From Chrysaora quinquecirrha (lineage: Eukaryota > Cnidaria > Scyphozoa > Semaeostomeae > Pelagiidae): a DNA stretch of 64,000 bases. The notes beneath the pieces were generated by a model. It did not search any database, had not been told where the DNA came from, and saw nothing but the letters and a program-made list of their open reading frames with translations. The DNA lies in assembly GCA_014526335.1 (NCBI GenBank), contig JACTAT010000013.1, positions 3,011,987-3,075,986 on the forward strand, written 5' to 3'. The number at the start of each line of letters is the position of its first letter. The first letter of the stretch is position 1. The position numbers were made by a program, and so were the translations under genes. This document shows, piece after piece, positions 23,101-35,100 of this stretch.

Positions 23101-26100
23101 TAAGAAACACCCACGCCTTCTGTACTAATTTACCGATATTGAATGTCTCCAAAATCTATTGAAATCCTTTTGACATCGGATTCTCCAAATCTAGATCAGC
23201 AGGTCACACGATTTCGATTTTTAAACAAGTATTGAGATTTGATAAGGAAATTTGAAAAACTGAAATAATGATTTTGGTAATTATTGATTACTGTTATTCA
23301 AACATGAGGAGGAAGACTATGGTCAACTATTTGTCTTTGGTAAGAGTTGACTTACATAACATGTTGCGTTGCGTTGAATTGGACTGAGCAGAAGGCGTGG
23401 GTGTTTCTTAATAGGTCTTTTGTATAGAAAAACCGACTGAATTCTGTTTTGAGTTTTGATAGTTTGATGATGGTCTGTTTTGAGTTGGTCAGGTTTGCTT
23501 TAACGTAATCTAGACAAACACTTTATCAGATTACGAGCATCTCATATTACGAGATTATAGATTCCATGTTTTCTAGATTCCATGTTTTAAAGATTCCATG
23601 TTTTCTAGATTCCATGTTTTAAAGATTCCATGTTTTCTAGATTCCATGTTTTAAAGATTCCATGTTTTCTAGATTCCATGTTTTAAAGATTCCATGTTTT
23701 CTAGATTCCATGTTTTAAAGATTCCATGTTTTCTAGATTCCATTTTCCAGTTTCCAGATTCCAGATTCCAGGTTTTAAAGATAGCCTTTAATTACTTTTG
23801 TTTTGTATTTTAATATTCATTCATTCGTCTGGTTTTTACTTTCATTTCTGTAAATTGTCGTGATTTCAATGTTTGCGTGCAGTTCTCGTGTTAGTGTAAG
23901 TAACTCCCTTTCCGGGAAATGTGTGTTCTTTTGTCTTTGTTGTCAACGTGTTGTGTGATGTATCGCTGTGTTGTCTAATTAGTCAGTGTTATATATTTGT
24001 GTGTAATCATATTTTAGTTTAGTCTTCGTTTTGATTGGAATAGAATCACATCTTAGAGTTTTACAAAGTTTGAGTCTTTTTTAGCTTAGGCCTAAGGGCC
24101 TAAGCGTGTTCTGTTCTTCCCTTCGCGCTATCCAAAGAACCCACACGTTACAAATTGGTGACAGGAGCGGGATAGCGTCGAAGGGAAGGGGATCGTTTGA
24201 GTTTGACGGAGTATCAATGGACTACACATTTTTTTTTTTATAAGAACACTGAAATTGAAGAAAGCCATGCAGTGTTCTTAGTTTTTCCGATTTAAAGGCT
24301 CAAAATGTTCTTAACATGTTCTTAATTTTCTTGCTTTTTAAAAAGCTGTTGTTCTTCAAATTAGGTGAAAATTGCTACGAAAAGAGACGCGCATGTAAAA
24401 CTGTCACATAGCCACAATTATTGATAGTTTACCTGTCTTCTAGAGAGGAGAACAGGACAACGCTAATAAAATTCTAATTTTTCTAGCTTTCACAAAGCCT
24501 TGTTATGTTCTTAGCATGTTCTTAACTTTTCAGCCTCTGAAGCCTTATGTTCTTATATACTTTGTTCTTATATAAAAAAAAACGTGTAGTCATAGTTTTA
24601 TGGACATGGATTTTGATTATGTTAGCTGAGACGATGTTTTGTACTGAAGCTGATTTGGACGTTAAATGATGCTGATCAATTGATTCTTTTATGAACACTG
24701 AACGTACACATAAACCCGATGTTTGGAACCCAACACACCGACTGGATACCGCATAGCCGATGTATATAAATGATTTTTCTGAGCCGATGGATAGATGGCC
24801 GTTTGAGAAGGACCGAAGATGGGTGCCTTGTGTTTTTGGAGTGAATCCTGTTTTGAACTTTTATTTCCAAGGATGTTGAAGCAGAGAAATCGGGAACTGT
24901 TGCTTGCCGATTTCGCCTTCGGGCCTTATATACGCTAAGCTCTTTGGACACTTTTCTTTTATAATTTTGCAGACTAACTATGCGGACATCTCAGTTTAAC
25001 CTTTGTGTTTATTTAATTCTATAACGGAGGGGAGAGTGTAATGTATCTGTGTTTTTAATTACTTTTGTTTTGTATTTTAATATTCATTCATTCGTCTGGT
25101 TTTTACTTTCATTTCTGTAAATTGTCGTGATTTCAATGTTTGCGTGCAGTTCTCGTGTTAGTGTAAGTAACTCCCTTTCCGGGAAATGTGTGTTCTTTTG
25201 TCTTTGTTGTCAACGTGTTGTGTGATGTATCGCTGTGTTGTCTAATTAGTCAGTGTTATATATTTGTGTGTAATCATATTTTAGTTTAGTCTTCGTTTTG
25301 ATTGGAATAGAATCACATCTTAGAGTTTTACAAAGTTTGAGTCTTTTTTAGCTTAGGCCTAAGGGCCTAAGCGTGTTCTGTTCTTCCCTTCGCGCTATCC
25401 AAAGAACCCACACGTTACACACACAAACCCATGTAATAAGTCACATTATAAGCAAAGTAGAAGCGTATTATAAGTTTCATTTTCTAGGTTCTCACACCAA
25501 ATAAAACATTTTTAGCAAGCAAATCATGTATATGATTCTTTACCTGGTGTATTAGCGAAAGAGGAGCGATTGCCAACAGTCTAAAAAGCAGAGAGAAAAA
25601 GATTAAACATAAATGAGTGTAAAAACAGTCAGCCTAAAACAGAGAACAGTGGCACCAATATATTGGAACAAAAAGCACTGTCGTGCGACTGTAATTACAG
25701 CTACAAATAACTGCTGTGCTGTGTATTATAATATGGTACAGACCTGGCTATTAGTGTCGTTCAAAGGAATGCTCAAGCCAAGTCTTTCAACATTTAGCTG
25801 CAAGAACAGCGAACCATGAAGTTTCTCCGGCTGTGACATTTGAGGTAATCTATTCCAAATGTGCTGAGCTGTTTCTTGGACCTGGAAGAATAAGGATTAT
25901 TAGAAGTAAAAGAAGACATTTAAAGTCAGCAAAATACAAAGCGAAATGAAACGAAGAAAAGCTAAGTAAGACGCGAGAGAAGATAAGACAAGCGAGACGA
26001 GACGAGACGAGGCAAGACACGAGAAAACAGGAAAGGCAAGGTAAGGCAACGCAAGACACGACAATACAATACAGTACACTACAAAATAAACCAGGACAAG

Positions 26101-29100
26101 ACAAGATAAGACAAGAAAGGACAAGACAAGACAAGGCACGACAGAGCAGGACAAGACAAGACAAGACAAGACAAGGCAAGAAAAGACAAGACATGACAAG
26201 ACAGGATAGGACAGGACAAGACACTACAAGACAACACAGGAAACGATAAGACAAGACAAGACAAGAAAAGACACAAAAGGAGAGGAAAGGACACGACAAG
26301 ACAAGACAAGGCACGACAGGGCAAGACAAGACACGACAAGACAAGACAAGACAAGGAAAGACAGGAAAGGACAGGAAAGGACACGACAGAGCAGGATAAG
26401 ACATGACAAGACAAGAGAAGACAAGACAAGACAAGAACAAGACAAGATAAGAACAAGACAAGACAAAGTAGGCCAGACAATAAAAGACAAGACAGGAAAA
26501 GACAGGACAAGAAAAGACAACACAAGACAGGAAAAGACAGGACAAGACAAGACAAGACCAGACAAGATAAGACAAAAAGAAGATAAGACAAAAACAGGAT
26601 AAGACAAGAGAAGACAAGACACTACAAGAAAAGATAAGGGGCAAAAAAACAAGACAAGACAAAAAGAGACATGAAAATATAAGAAAAGACCAGAACAACC
26701 AGAGCAAATAAATAAAACAAAGAAACAGCAAGCAGTACCTCAGCCGTGTGTTCTAGCCAGTAGTCATATGCATTTTTGTAGTGGAGGTAAACAAGGAGTC
26801 CTGCAAGACAGGTACACAATTAAAATTACGAAAACAATTATTTTAGAAATTTCAAATTTCTCAGTTAATGATATTTGGAAAATAGCAAAAGGATTATCAA
26901 ATTAAAGATTTCAGTGACGAAGTTGATTCAATATGTAACATACCTTTGTCGACAGCCAATGGCATCAAATAAACCTGTGGCTTGTTGATCGTAATAATAA
27001 CTGTTTCTTTATCTTGCGAATGATGGAAAATTGGTTTATCCTAACAAAAACAAGGAAGAGCAAATGAAAGTAAAGAATAGAAAGGCTATGCTAATACAAA
27101 TAACTTTTTCTTTTTTGCGCATCACAGATGCTGAAACACAACATATTTAAGCGAGAGCATTTCAGCGAAAATAAAACAGTAAGAAGCTCTGTTATTGTTC
27201 GTTCAAGCAATTTTGTGTTTTTGATGCAGATGCACAGTATTCAAAGCCTCTGGATTCAAGCATGGTTTTCATATCGCCGAAGACGACAGTGGCACGTGCC
27301 CACAATTGGTACGGGGACCCCTAAGGTAATGTGGGGACATGTTTTTTTAAGCATGGCATCGTCGACGGTGTCAAAGAGGACGGGAAGGGACAGAAAAAAG
27401 TTGAAATTGGTTAAAATTTTTAGAACTTGACTGTTCCTTTTCTACACATTTCAAATATCCGCCCTGGAAGACTACTCTAACCTCTTAAATCTTGATATAA
27501 TTTTTATTCGCTTCTTGCAATTTCTTAGGCCCTCAGGCCTGTAAATGAGACCTGTTATTGTTCTTTAATCAAAGGGACAAGACGTACCTGGAGAGTGTTG
27601 CTGAGACCGACTCTTGTTTTGAAATAGGCAAATGACTCAAAATTGTCATCGTTCTCAATGAATGTATCCTACGAATAATTAAACGAAGCTAAAATACAAA
27701 GACATTAAAAGCTTGAATAATCCAACACGAAGCGAATATACGGGCAGTTTAAAAGTTTTGATGACACTTTAGTCACGTTATAAAACATTGCTTAACAAGC
27801 ATAAATGAGCAAGTAGACAAGTGCTGTTTGGCCAAATGGTCAGACATGGCCAAACGGTCAGACATTTTGACTGAGAAGCAAATTTGAAGTGTTTGACAAA
27901 CAATGTTTGATCATACGCAAGGCAAATCCTCGTCCAGTTGATCTGCTGAGCATAGGCCTTGACCAAACATTCAAACATTGTAAGTCAAACATTTGAGATT
28001 TGTTTCAAACGCAATTTTTGACCACTTTGTCGCATCACAAAACATAACTTGGCAAACAAAATAAGCTGAATTTATTGCACAACGTTTTTGAAAAAGTTCA
28101 AAAACATTTCTTGCAGGACACAATTAAAAATTTTTTGACAAACAATGTTTAAACGGTCAAATATTTGCTTGACAAACAAATTTAAAATGTTTGGCCAACA
28201 ATTTTTGACCGTTTTGCTACGGCCTTAAACTCATATGTCAGACTTGGCTTGCAAACCTTGCTTTAACAACGCCAGGAAAGGTATGAAAGAAATAGACAGC
28301 AAAAAGTTTAGAAATTGGGAAACAAAGACGTGCTGCAATAGAAACATACTTGATTGCACTGTCCAAGTGATACCATTAGATCTACTTCAGCTCTTCCAAA
28401 CAACTTCATGTAGCTGCCACCTGGAAAACATTTATTATCAACAGCATAAGATATACATTTGTGTAAATTTTCTGGGACGGAAAGGATATAAATTGCAGTA
28501 GTAATTAGAAAGCAGAAATAGGTATGACTATGGCATCAACGACAATACTTATCAGTATTTACGTTTTGGTATCTGCATCTTCTTTTCTTTATTCGGAGAT
28601 CTATTCGACAATTCTAAGGCTACGATTCCAGTATGAAGTCTAATGGCAGTTGAAGATGGAGTAGTTGCTGTTATCTGAATACCCTATAAACATGAAATAG
28701 AACGTATATTAAAAGAAATATAGCTATTAAGCTAGAGACAGATGAATTTAACAGGCATTAGAAAGAACGTATACGAGATTAACAATAGAACGTATATGAG
28801 ATGAAGAAAGACCGAAAAAATTATTGCTTTCTCTTCATACAACCCCGTTTTCTTCTACCCAACACCAATTGGACACTCCCAAAGTCTTTACCTAACAACA
28901 ATTGGGCACTTTCGAAAGTCTTTTAACAGCAATTGGACACTACCCAAATTCTTTACCTAACAAAAATTCGACACTCCCAAAGGTTCTTATCTTTGTTTCT
29001 CTACCACCACAAGGCCGGAGACGAGACAAACCCAAACCAAAACCAAGTACGTTTCTTTGTACCTACCTTAAGATTGACTTGAATGGAATAGAGCAAGGGT

Positions 29101-32100
29101 ACAACGTTTTCTTCCTGTGGCATGCTTGCAGTTGAGGCAGTCCTCCAAAGGGTGATTGGATCATGTTCATCAACATCTCGAATTACCTGGTTCACCTCCT
29201 GTTTAATGAAAAAGAAATAGGTAATCGGTTAATGAAGAGCGGTTAACGAGAGCTAAATGATCTTCAAGCAACCTACGAGAATAAAAAGTTTTTATATTAG
29301 CCACACCAGCCAGCAGAAGAAATGGAATTTTGCCGGGTACTGGAAAAACAACTATAAGCTATAAACTTTGATATAAACTATAATAATAATTACCTTTATG
29401 AATCCTTTCTGCAGAAAAATCAGCTGATTCAGCAAATCGGTAGTGAGGTTTTGCTCCAGATGTCCAATATCTACAATGGCCTTGAGAAAGGTGCTCGTCG
29501 TTGTTGGCTCCAGTACGTCATAGCCCATTTGCCTACTGGTTGGTGCAGTATTTACAGCAGATACATTGACAATGTATTCACCTCTTGCATTGACTGGTGG
29601 CAGTTCTACTGATGTAGAGGATGGTAAGTTCGAGAGAGCAGGGTCTGTTGCCTATAAATAAATCATTCAAAGCTTATTACCCGACAACATGAACCTTAGA
29701 CTGCTGAAACTATAGAAGAAATTCGAGTGGCATACCACATTAGTTGGGATTCGAATGGGAGGAGAGCCCTGGGCTGTATGACTTGGAGAGTAACTCGGCG
29801 ATTTTATTGACCTCTTTAGCTCAGTGGAAACGTCGTTGGCTCTCTGGTCATGCAGCCTGGTTCGAATCCCATCTTTTGTGGTATGCCATACTTGTGGAGA
29901 AACCAAGAAATTCCAGTCATAGAAATGGTGGGCTCCTGATACCAGTCACCAACATTTTCCGAAATTATGAGGCTATTAAGGATTTCCAAGGGATTTCTAG
30001 GGTGTACGAGATTCCAAGGAATGAATCAACCCTCAATAAAACTCACACAGTACCTTTGACTCAAAGAAAACTCCATGGCTCGGCATTTTGATGTGATACG
30101 TCGTTTTAGGCCCAACGTTTCCATGTCCAGAGACTTTGCCAATCTAAGATAAAAAAGATCATCAAAAATCAGACAAAGTGGTCAAGTAATCTAGCTCCTA
30201 TAACTTGATGAATTGCGTAATATTGAAGTTCTGGGATATACCCATTTTCATTTTCCCATACGCGTTTATATCCAAAGTTAAATATTCTACCTGTGTAAAT
30301 CCATCATTCCTTTTAGGTCAATTGTTATTGTTAAACGTATTAAATAAACTTTTGCTGTAACTTATCCCAGCATCAGACAATCTTCAATGACATTATATGT
30401 CCTGCTCAATAAAATCTAATGCAGCACATTTTTTGCGAAGATCGAATATGCAGATTCATTCTATTATCCACAGGGTATGTTATATACAGTAAGCATTATG
30501 ACAAAATTTTATTGGCCTTGAAGGCACGGTTCCTCAATCAAACAGTTTCTAAAGCGGGTTCCTAATTTTGAAACACCCTGTATAGCTAAGCCTTATTACC
30601 CAAGTCCCATTTATCGCTCATCAAACAGAGACTAACACCAAATGGGGATCGCTTAAGTGAAGTTCCAGCGTCCTGCAGTTGAACGTAATAGCGATAACTA
30701 CGACCAGGAAATAAGTCCATGTATAGCTAACAGACAAGGGAAGTCAGTCACCTTATATTCCACTCGTAATGATGGCAGCAGTACAGCTCCTACTGTCACA
30801 CTGTTCAAATACGCTCTGAATGACAATGTTACATATTCTGACATAACTGAATCCTGTATACTTCCTTGATCACTGAAGATTCCATCTGGCATCTCAAATT
30901 TTATTGCTCTAAAAAAGAGATCAAGAAGATTATGTCAGTGTTCGCTGTAGGGTTCCTTATTAAAGATCCACATTATTTTTTACACGATGGAATGTTTATC
31001 AATCCTCTAAAATTATTTCGGCCTTCATAATTAGACTTTGGAGCATGGGCAATCCATCGAAGAAATTCCATATAACGCAAAACACGAAGTCATATGTTTC
31101 TCTGATTTGTAAGCTTCAGAAGTTATAAAGCAAATTATACGTATTCGCGTCACATAATTACAAAATGATAGTTTCATACAGTAGTAAAAAAGGTGAAGGT
31201 GAAATGGTGTTTTAGCGCCAGTCGCTAGGATCTCATTAGTAGGTTAACTAATCAAGGACCTCGACCCTGCTGTGACACTACCGTGGCTGGGCTCGAACCC
31301 TGACCACACTGAGCTTCTGACACCACGAGTCAGCTGGATTACACCATGACGCCACAGCACCAAAAGAAAACGAACTATTTCTGTCTGGATAGTACTGTAT
31401 TATTGTTTTAGATAAACCGACTTCAGCCGCCTAAATGGAGCTTTATATATTTCTTTGGGTTTAAATTTTCCTTTTATTGTTTGATTAAAATCTCTTCCTA
31501 GCGGTGAAAACTTTGAAAGTGCGAGAAAAGAAAAGTTTCTGATTTAAAAATGTAAGGGATGACTTTTTACTCACTTTTTTGACTTTCTGTAGTTGTCGAT
31601 CTCAACGAAATGCTTCTCCAGTCGTTTCGTAAACCGTGCAGTGACAGTTCGAAGTATCCCAGGATGCTGTGGAACATCGACAATGATTGCACCAATCAAA
31701 ACATAAGTTCTTTTGGCTACCTTCGATCTTGACAATGGTTTTGACGAAAACAGAGCGTGTGATTTGCTTATTTTGCAAGTTGCTATCGTTCTGAAAAATG
31801 AAAATCGTTATTTTTAAAAATCGAAAATCATTACTTTAGTAATCACAATAGCTGGTCTGATCTAATTAGTCAAAAATTTAACAATATTTCTGTTTTCTGA
31901 TCCATCTACCTTTCTTGACTGCTTATTCATTGATGGTTTTCATGTACAATAAGTTACTTTTATTTCTTTATCTATTTATACTATTTATTCATTTACTTAT
32001 TTACTTATTCATTCATTCATTCTTTGTTTGTTTACATATTCATGTAAACATCTTCTCATTTATATATCTGTTATTCATTTAGTTTTTTATTCAATTATTT

Positions 32101-35100
32101 AGTTTTTATTTTTTCATTTACTTAGCTTTTTATTTAATAATTCATTTAATAATTTTATTTATTTATTCATTTATTTATTTATCTATTTACTTATTTATTT
32201 GTTTACATATCTATTCATCAATTTATCTATTTATCTTTTCATTTACATTTCATTAACATTTATCCTTTCATTTATTTACCTTTTGTTTACTCATGTATTT
32301 ATTCTTTCACTTATCTATTTATTTATTCTATTAACCCATCTTATTTTTATCTGTTTATTTGCTCATCTATTTTCTAATCAAAAATCAAAGTCTTAATTCG
32401 CAGCAATATGCTTTCCTATCTATAACATTATAAATGATTGCAGTACTATCTATTGTTCATCCAGTAATGTTCACGACTTTCATAGAAACAAGATCTTTAA
32501 GTTTAATGTTAAAAGTTTAATTTTGATTACATGAAATAATATATCGTGTTTTAAACTAAAGATTAAGATTTCATAGTTTAAACTTACGTGTAGGTTTTTA
32601 ATAAAAGTGGCGATCTTTGTTTCTTTAAATTCCTAAAGATTTTAAAAGACATAAACATGCAATATTAAAAAGATTTTAAGACATTTAACAAAAGAATTAA
32701 ACTTCACTTGGAATTAACTATGCTTAGATGTTTGAAGGCTTTAAGCTTGTTTTAACCTTTATGAACTTATTATTTCTTTATTTCAAATAAGCTTTGTTGA
32801 ACTTATGAAAATTGAACATTCCTATGACTAGTAAATTTCAATTTGATTAGTAATACTATTCTTCAAATTTAATTTCAATCTTAATTTTAATCATTTCAGA
32901 TCTTAACACTGCTATTTTTTACGAACAAATAGGCTGCTTGAAAACACAACAGATCTTTTCAAAGAGGTCTGGGTTAGTGCGATTTTTTCTGGAAGATGGC
33001 GCACATCCAGATTCAGGGAATCATCTCTGGGTACAACAACCGGACTTGCAGTCGCTTCAGGGGAGTTAGTGCAGCAAATTTTGTTTTAAATTCACGTTTA
33101 ATTGGAGTAAAAGTGAAAGTAAGGATTCAAGTGCCAGTTTGTCTGATCATGGGGGCATGTTCGATTATTTGCATCTCGTTCCTAAGATTTAGAGATATTT
33201 TCATCCTTTGACAATGTCTGTTGTCTTACTTTCTTGTCTTACATTAACTTTCAACAAGAAACCAACATGTTTGTTTCACTAAAAAGCTCAAATGAATGTT
33301 TTTAAGACTTACTGATTGGATGACTGCAGTGATTCTGTTAGAATAAGCTTAGCACCATCAAGATGAACAGAACATGAAGTCATGTTTGATTCTGTCATTT
33401 TCGGGTTGACTAAAAGAAAAAGAAAATTGAATAATTGATCAAGTCAGCAAAATAAACGAATGCAAACAGCTGAAGAATTAATAACAAGAAATACAATCCT
33501 TAGGCCTCTGAACCTTAATACAAAAAAGGGACATTCCAGCACTCGTTATGGAAAGCAAATTTTAATACAACTATACCCCTTTAACACGTAGAGCAAAATT
33601 AACAAGATTGATATCCGGATAGTCCTCTGATAGTGTTAAAGAGAACTTTAACCAATGTTCTTTAGATACCTTTTCTTGCTGCAAGAGGGGCATCTCTAGC
33701 TATCTGCAATTGATCTGTTTTCGCTAAGTAAGAAGCATTCAAATTGCTAAGCTCAGATTCTAGATCCATTCCTCCAATGTAAGCCAAGAAGCGGATTTTA
33801 GCCAGTCGAACTGTTCCGATAAGGCAGTAGACATTTCTGGACGTTTTCGTCAAGGGATTATGTTTGACTTGAGACTGGCGTCTTTCAGTAAGAAATTCTT
33901 CATGGACGTCTATCCGGACATCTTGTGTGGCTTTTGAAGTAGACGCTAAAAGAAACGAGACAGGATGTATCAGCCCCCGGTATAGTTAGAGAGGACAATT
34001 GGGATTTAAAACAAATCCTTTCCTTGCAAGGGTGTAACACAGGAAAACAAGACACACTTCTAACATACTCTTGTGTTAACTCCTTTACATCTGCATAAGT
34101 TCCTAAATTCTGAGAGGTTCCGTGGAAATCGTACAAAAAAGTAAAATAAAAACAAGGATTCTGGAAAGCCGAGATTATTCACTAATGGCCACCCCCTTCC
34201 TGGAGCAGCAGGTTATTGAAAGATTCCAATGTTACAGCCTCATAAAGGGGGTTACTCTAAAAATCACAAAAGTCTGGAAAAGGAGGGCAAAAAACTGGCA
34301 AAAACAATCCCTAACGTTCTACGAAAAGAACATTTCAGGAGAGGCTGCATGACTGTGATCAGAGGTTAGCAGTGAAGAGAAGTAATAATGGGAGTTATGG
34401 AGTCATCTATAGGAGAGGATGTCCATGATTACAATATTTTAAAAGATGTTAGTCCCTGATTAAGACAGGAATGATAAATAGTAGAAAATAATCCAGACTT
34501 ACGTAATGGTGACTGCGGAGACCCACTCCTAGCATTACTTTGATCTTTGTCTAATAACGATTGAGAGCTTGTGTACAATTGAAGCACATTATACATTGTC
34601 CTCCAGTTCTTGGGCAAGTCACGGAAATCTCTTATCGTACTTTTTTCGCTTGCAGCACCGGCCCTTGAAGCCTGGTGTGAGCCAACGAGTTCAAGGGATT
34701 TGATTTTCTTAGCAAAGCGATTCTCTTCTTCAATGACGTCAATAGTCTCTGTAATCTGCATTATCAACCTAATAATCGCGATATTCACGACCTGCGTCGC
34801 ACTGGCTAGGCTTACGTCAATTTTGATATCTTTAGGCCTAAGCTCTCCCTCAGAAGGTAACCTGGTGGATAGGTTTGCAAGGTAATTGGCAGCATTCGTA
34901 GAAACAGAATGAGCTGATAGTTTCAGGTTTTCTAAGCACAGAGCGGCTGGTGCTTTGGTGAAAAAGCCTTGATGCCTTGTGGGCACTTCCTCCTGCATTT
35001 CGTCAGCTTCCTCGGTGCTTACAATATGAATTGAAAGTCGCTTCATTACGAAACTACCTGACTGTGTATCTTGCTTACAAAACCTGTAGCTGTCTTTGAC

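Larger units (their letters stand above)
22635..25419 (+). mobile_element. Non-autonomous LTR retrotransposon (TRIM/LARD-like)
   Basis: The 3' LTR is 25037-25419 (383 bp), bounded TGTAATG...CGTTACA. The 5' LTR is 22635-22660 plus 23796-24152, split by an inserted foldback element. A primer-binding-site-like TGGTGACAGGAGCGGG starts at 24156, three bases after the 5' LTR. A purine tract (acggaggggagag) directly precedes the 3' LTR. Flanks carry CACA on both sides (22631-22634 and 25420-25423), a probable target duplication. The 884-bp interior has no gag or pol. The LTRs are almost identical, so insertion is fairly young. It lies in BLTP1 intron 43. Confidence 0.85.
20706..30908 (-). other. BLTP1: BLTP1 exons 33-46, many short exons
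   Basis: Exons: 33 30752-30908, 34 30054-30143, 35 29394-29651, 36 29067-29198, 37 28563-28683, 38 28350-28420, 39 27588-27668, 40 26944-27040, 41 26739-26800, 42 25744-25881, 43 25544-25580 (37 nt), 44 22112-22291, 45 21692-21751, 46 20706-21048. Landmarks: GAVLLPSLRVEYK (33), DIGHLEQNLTTDLLNQLIFL (35), GIQITATTPSSTAIRL (37), SYMKLFGRAEVDL (38), FESFAYFKTRVGL (39), GLLVYLHYKNAYDYW (41), SLFLQLNVERLGLSIPL (42), FVSKGLFRNFCLRFA (44), VPEGSYHLCSRT (45), FWRMCGVEMHFDSNIGK (46). The 37-nt exon 43 lies beside the 3.25-kb intron that holds the LTR element. Confidence 0.9.

Noticed and set aside
23119..23388. CRISPR-like array in the 32-bp repeats around this spacer
   Set aside because: Units are contiguous with no unique spacers, lie in inverted arms of a transposon, and the genome is animal.
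25850..26731. Several overlapping long minus-strand ORFs rich in Leu, Ser and Cys
   Set aside because: They are the (CTTGT)n repeat read in three frames; the unit has no stop codon. Real exon 42 only overlaps the end.
29813..29885. Functional tRNA gene
   Set aside because: A and B boxes are good but the acceptor and anticodon stems do not pair; better explained as a SINE.
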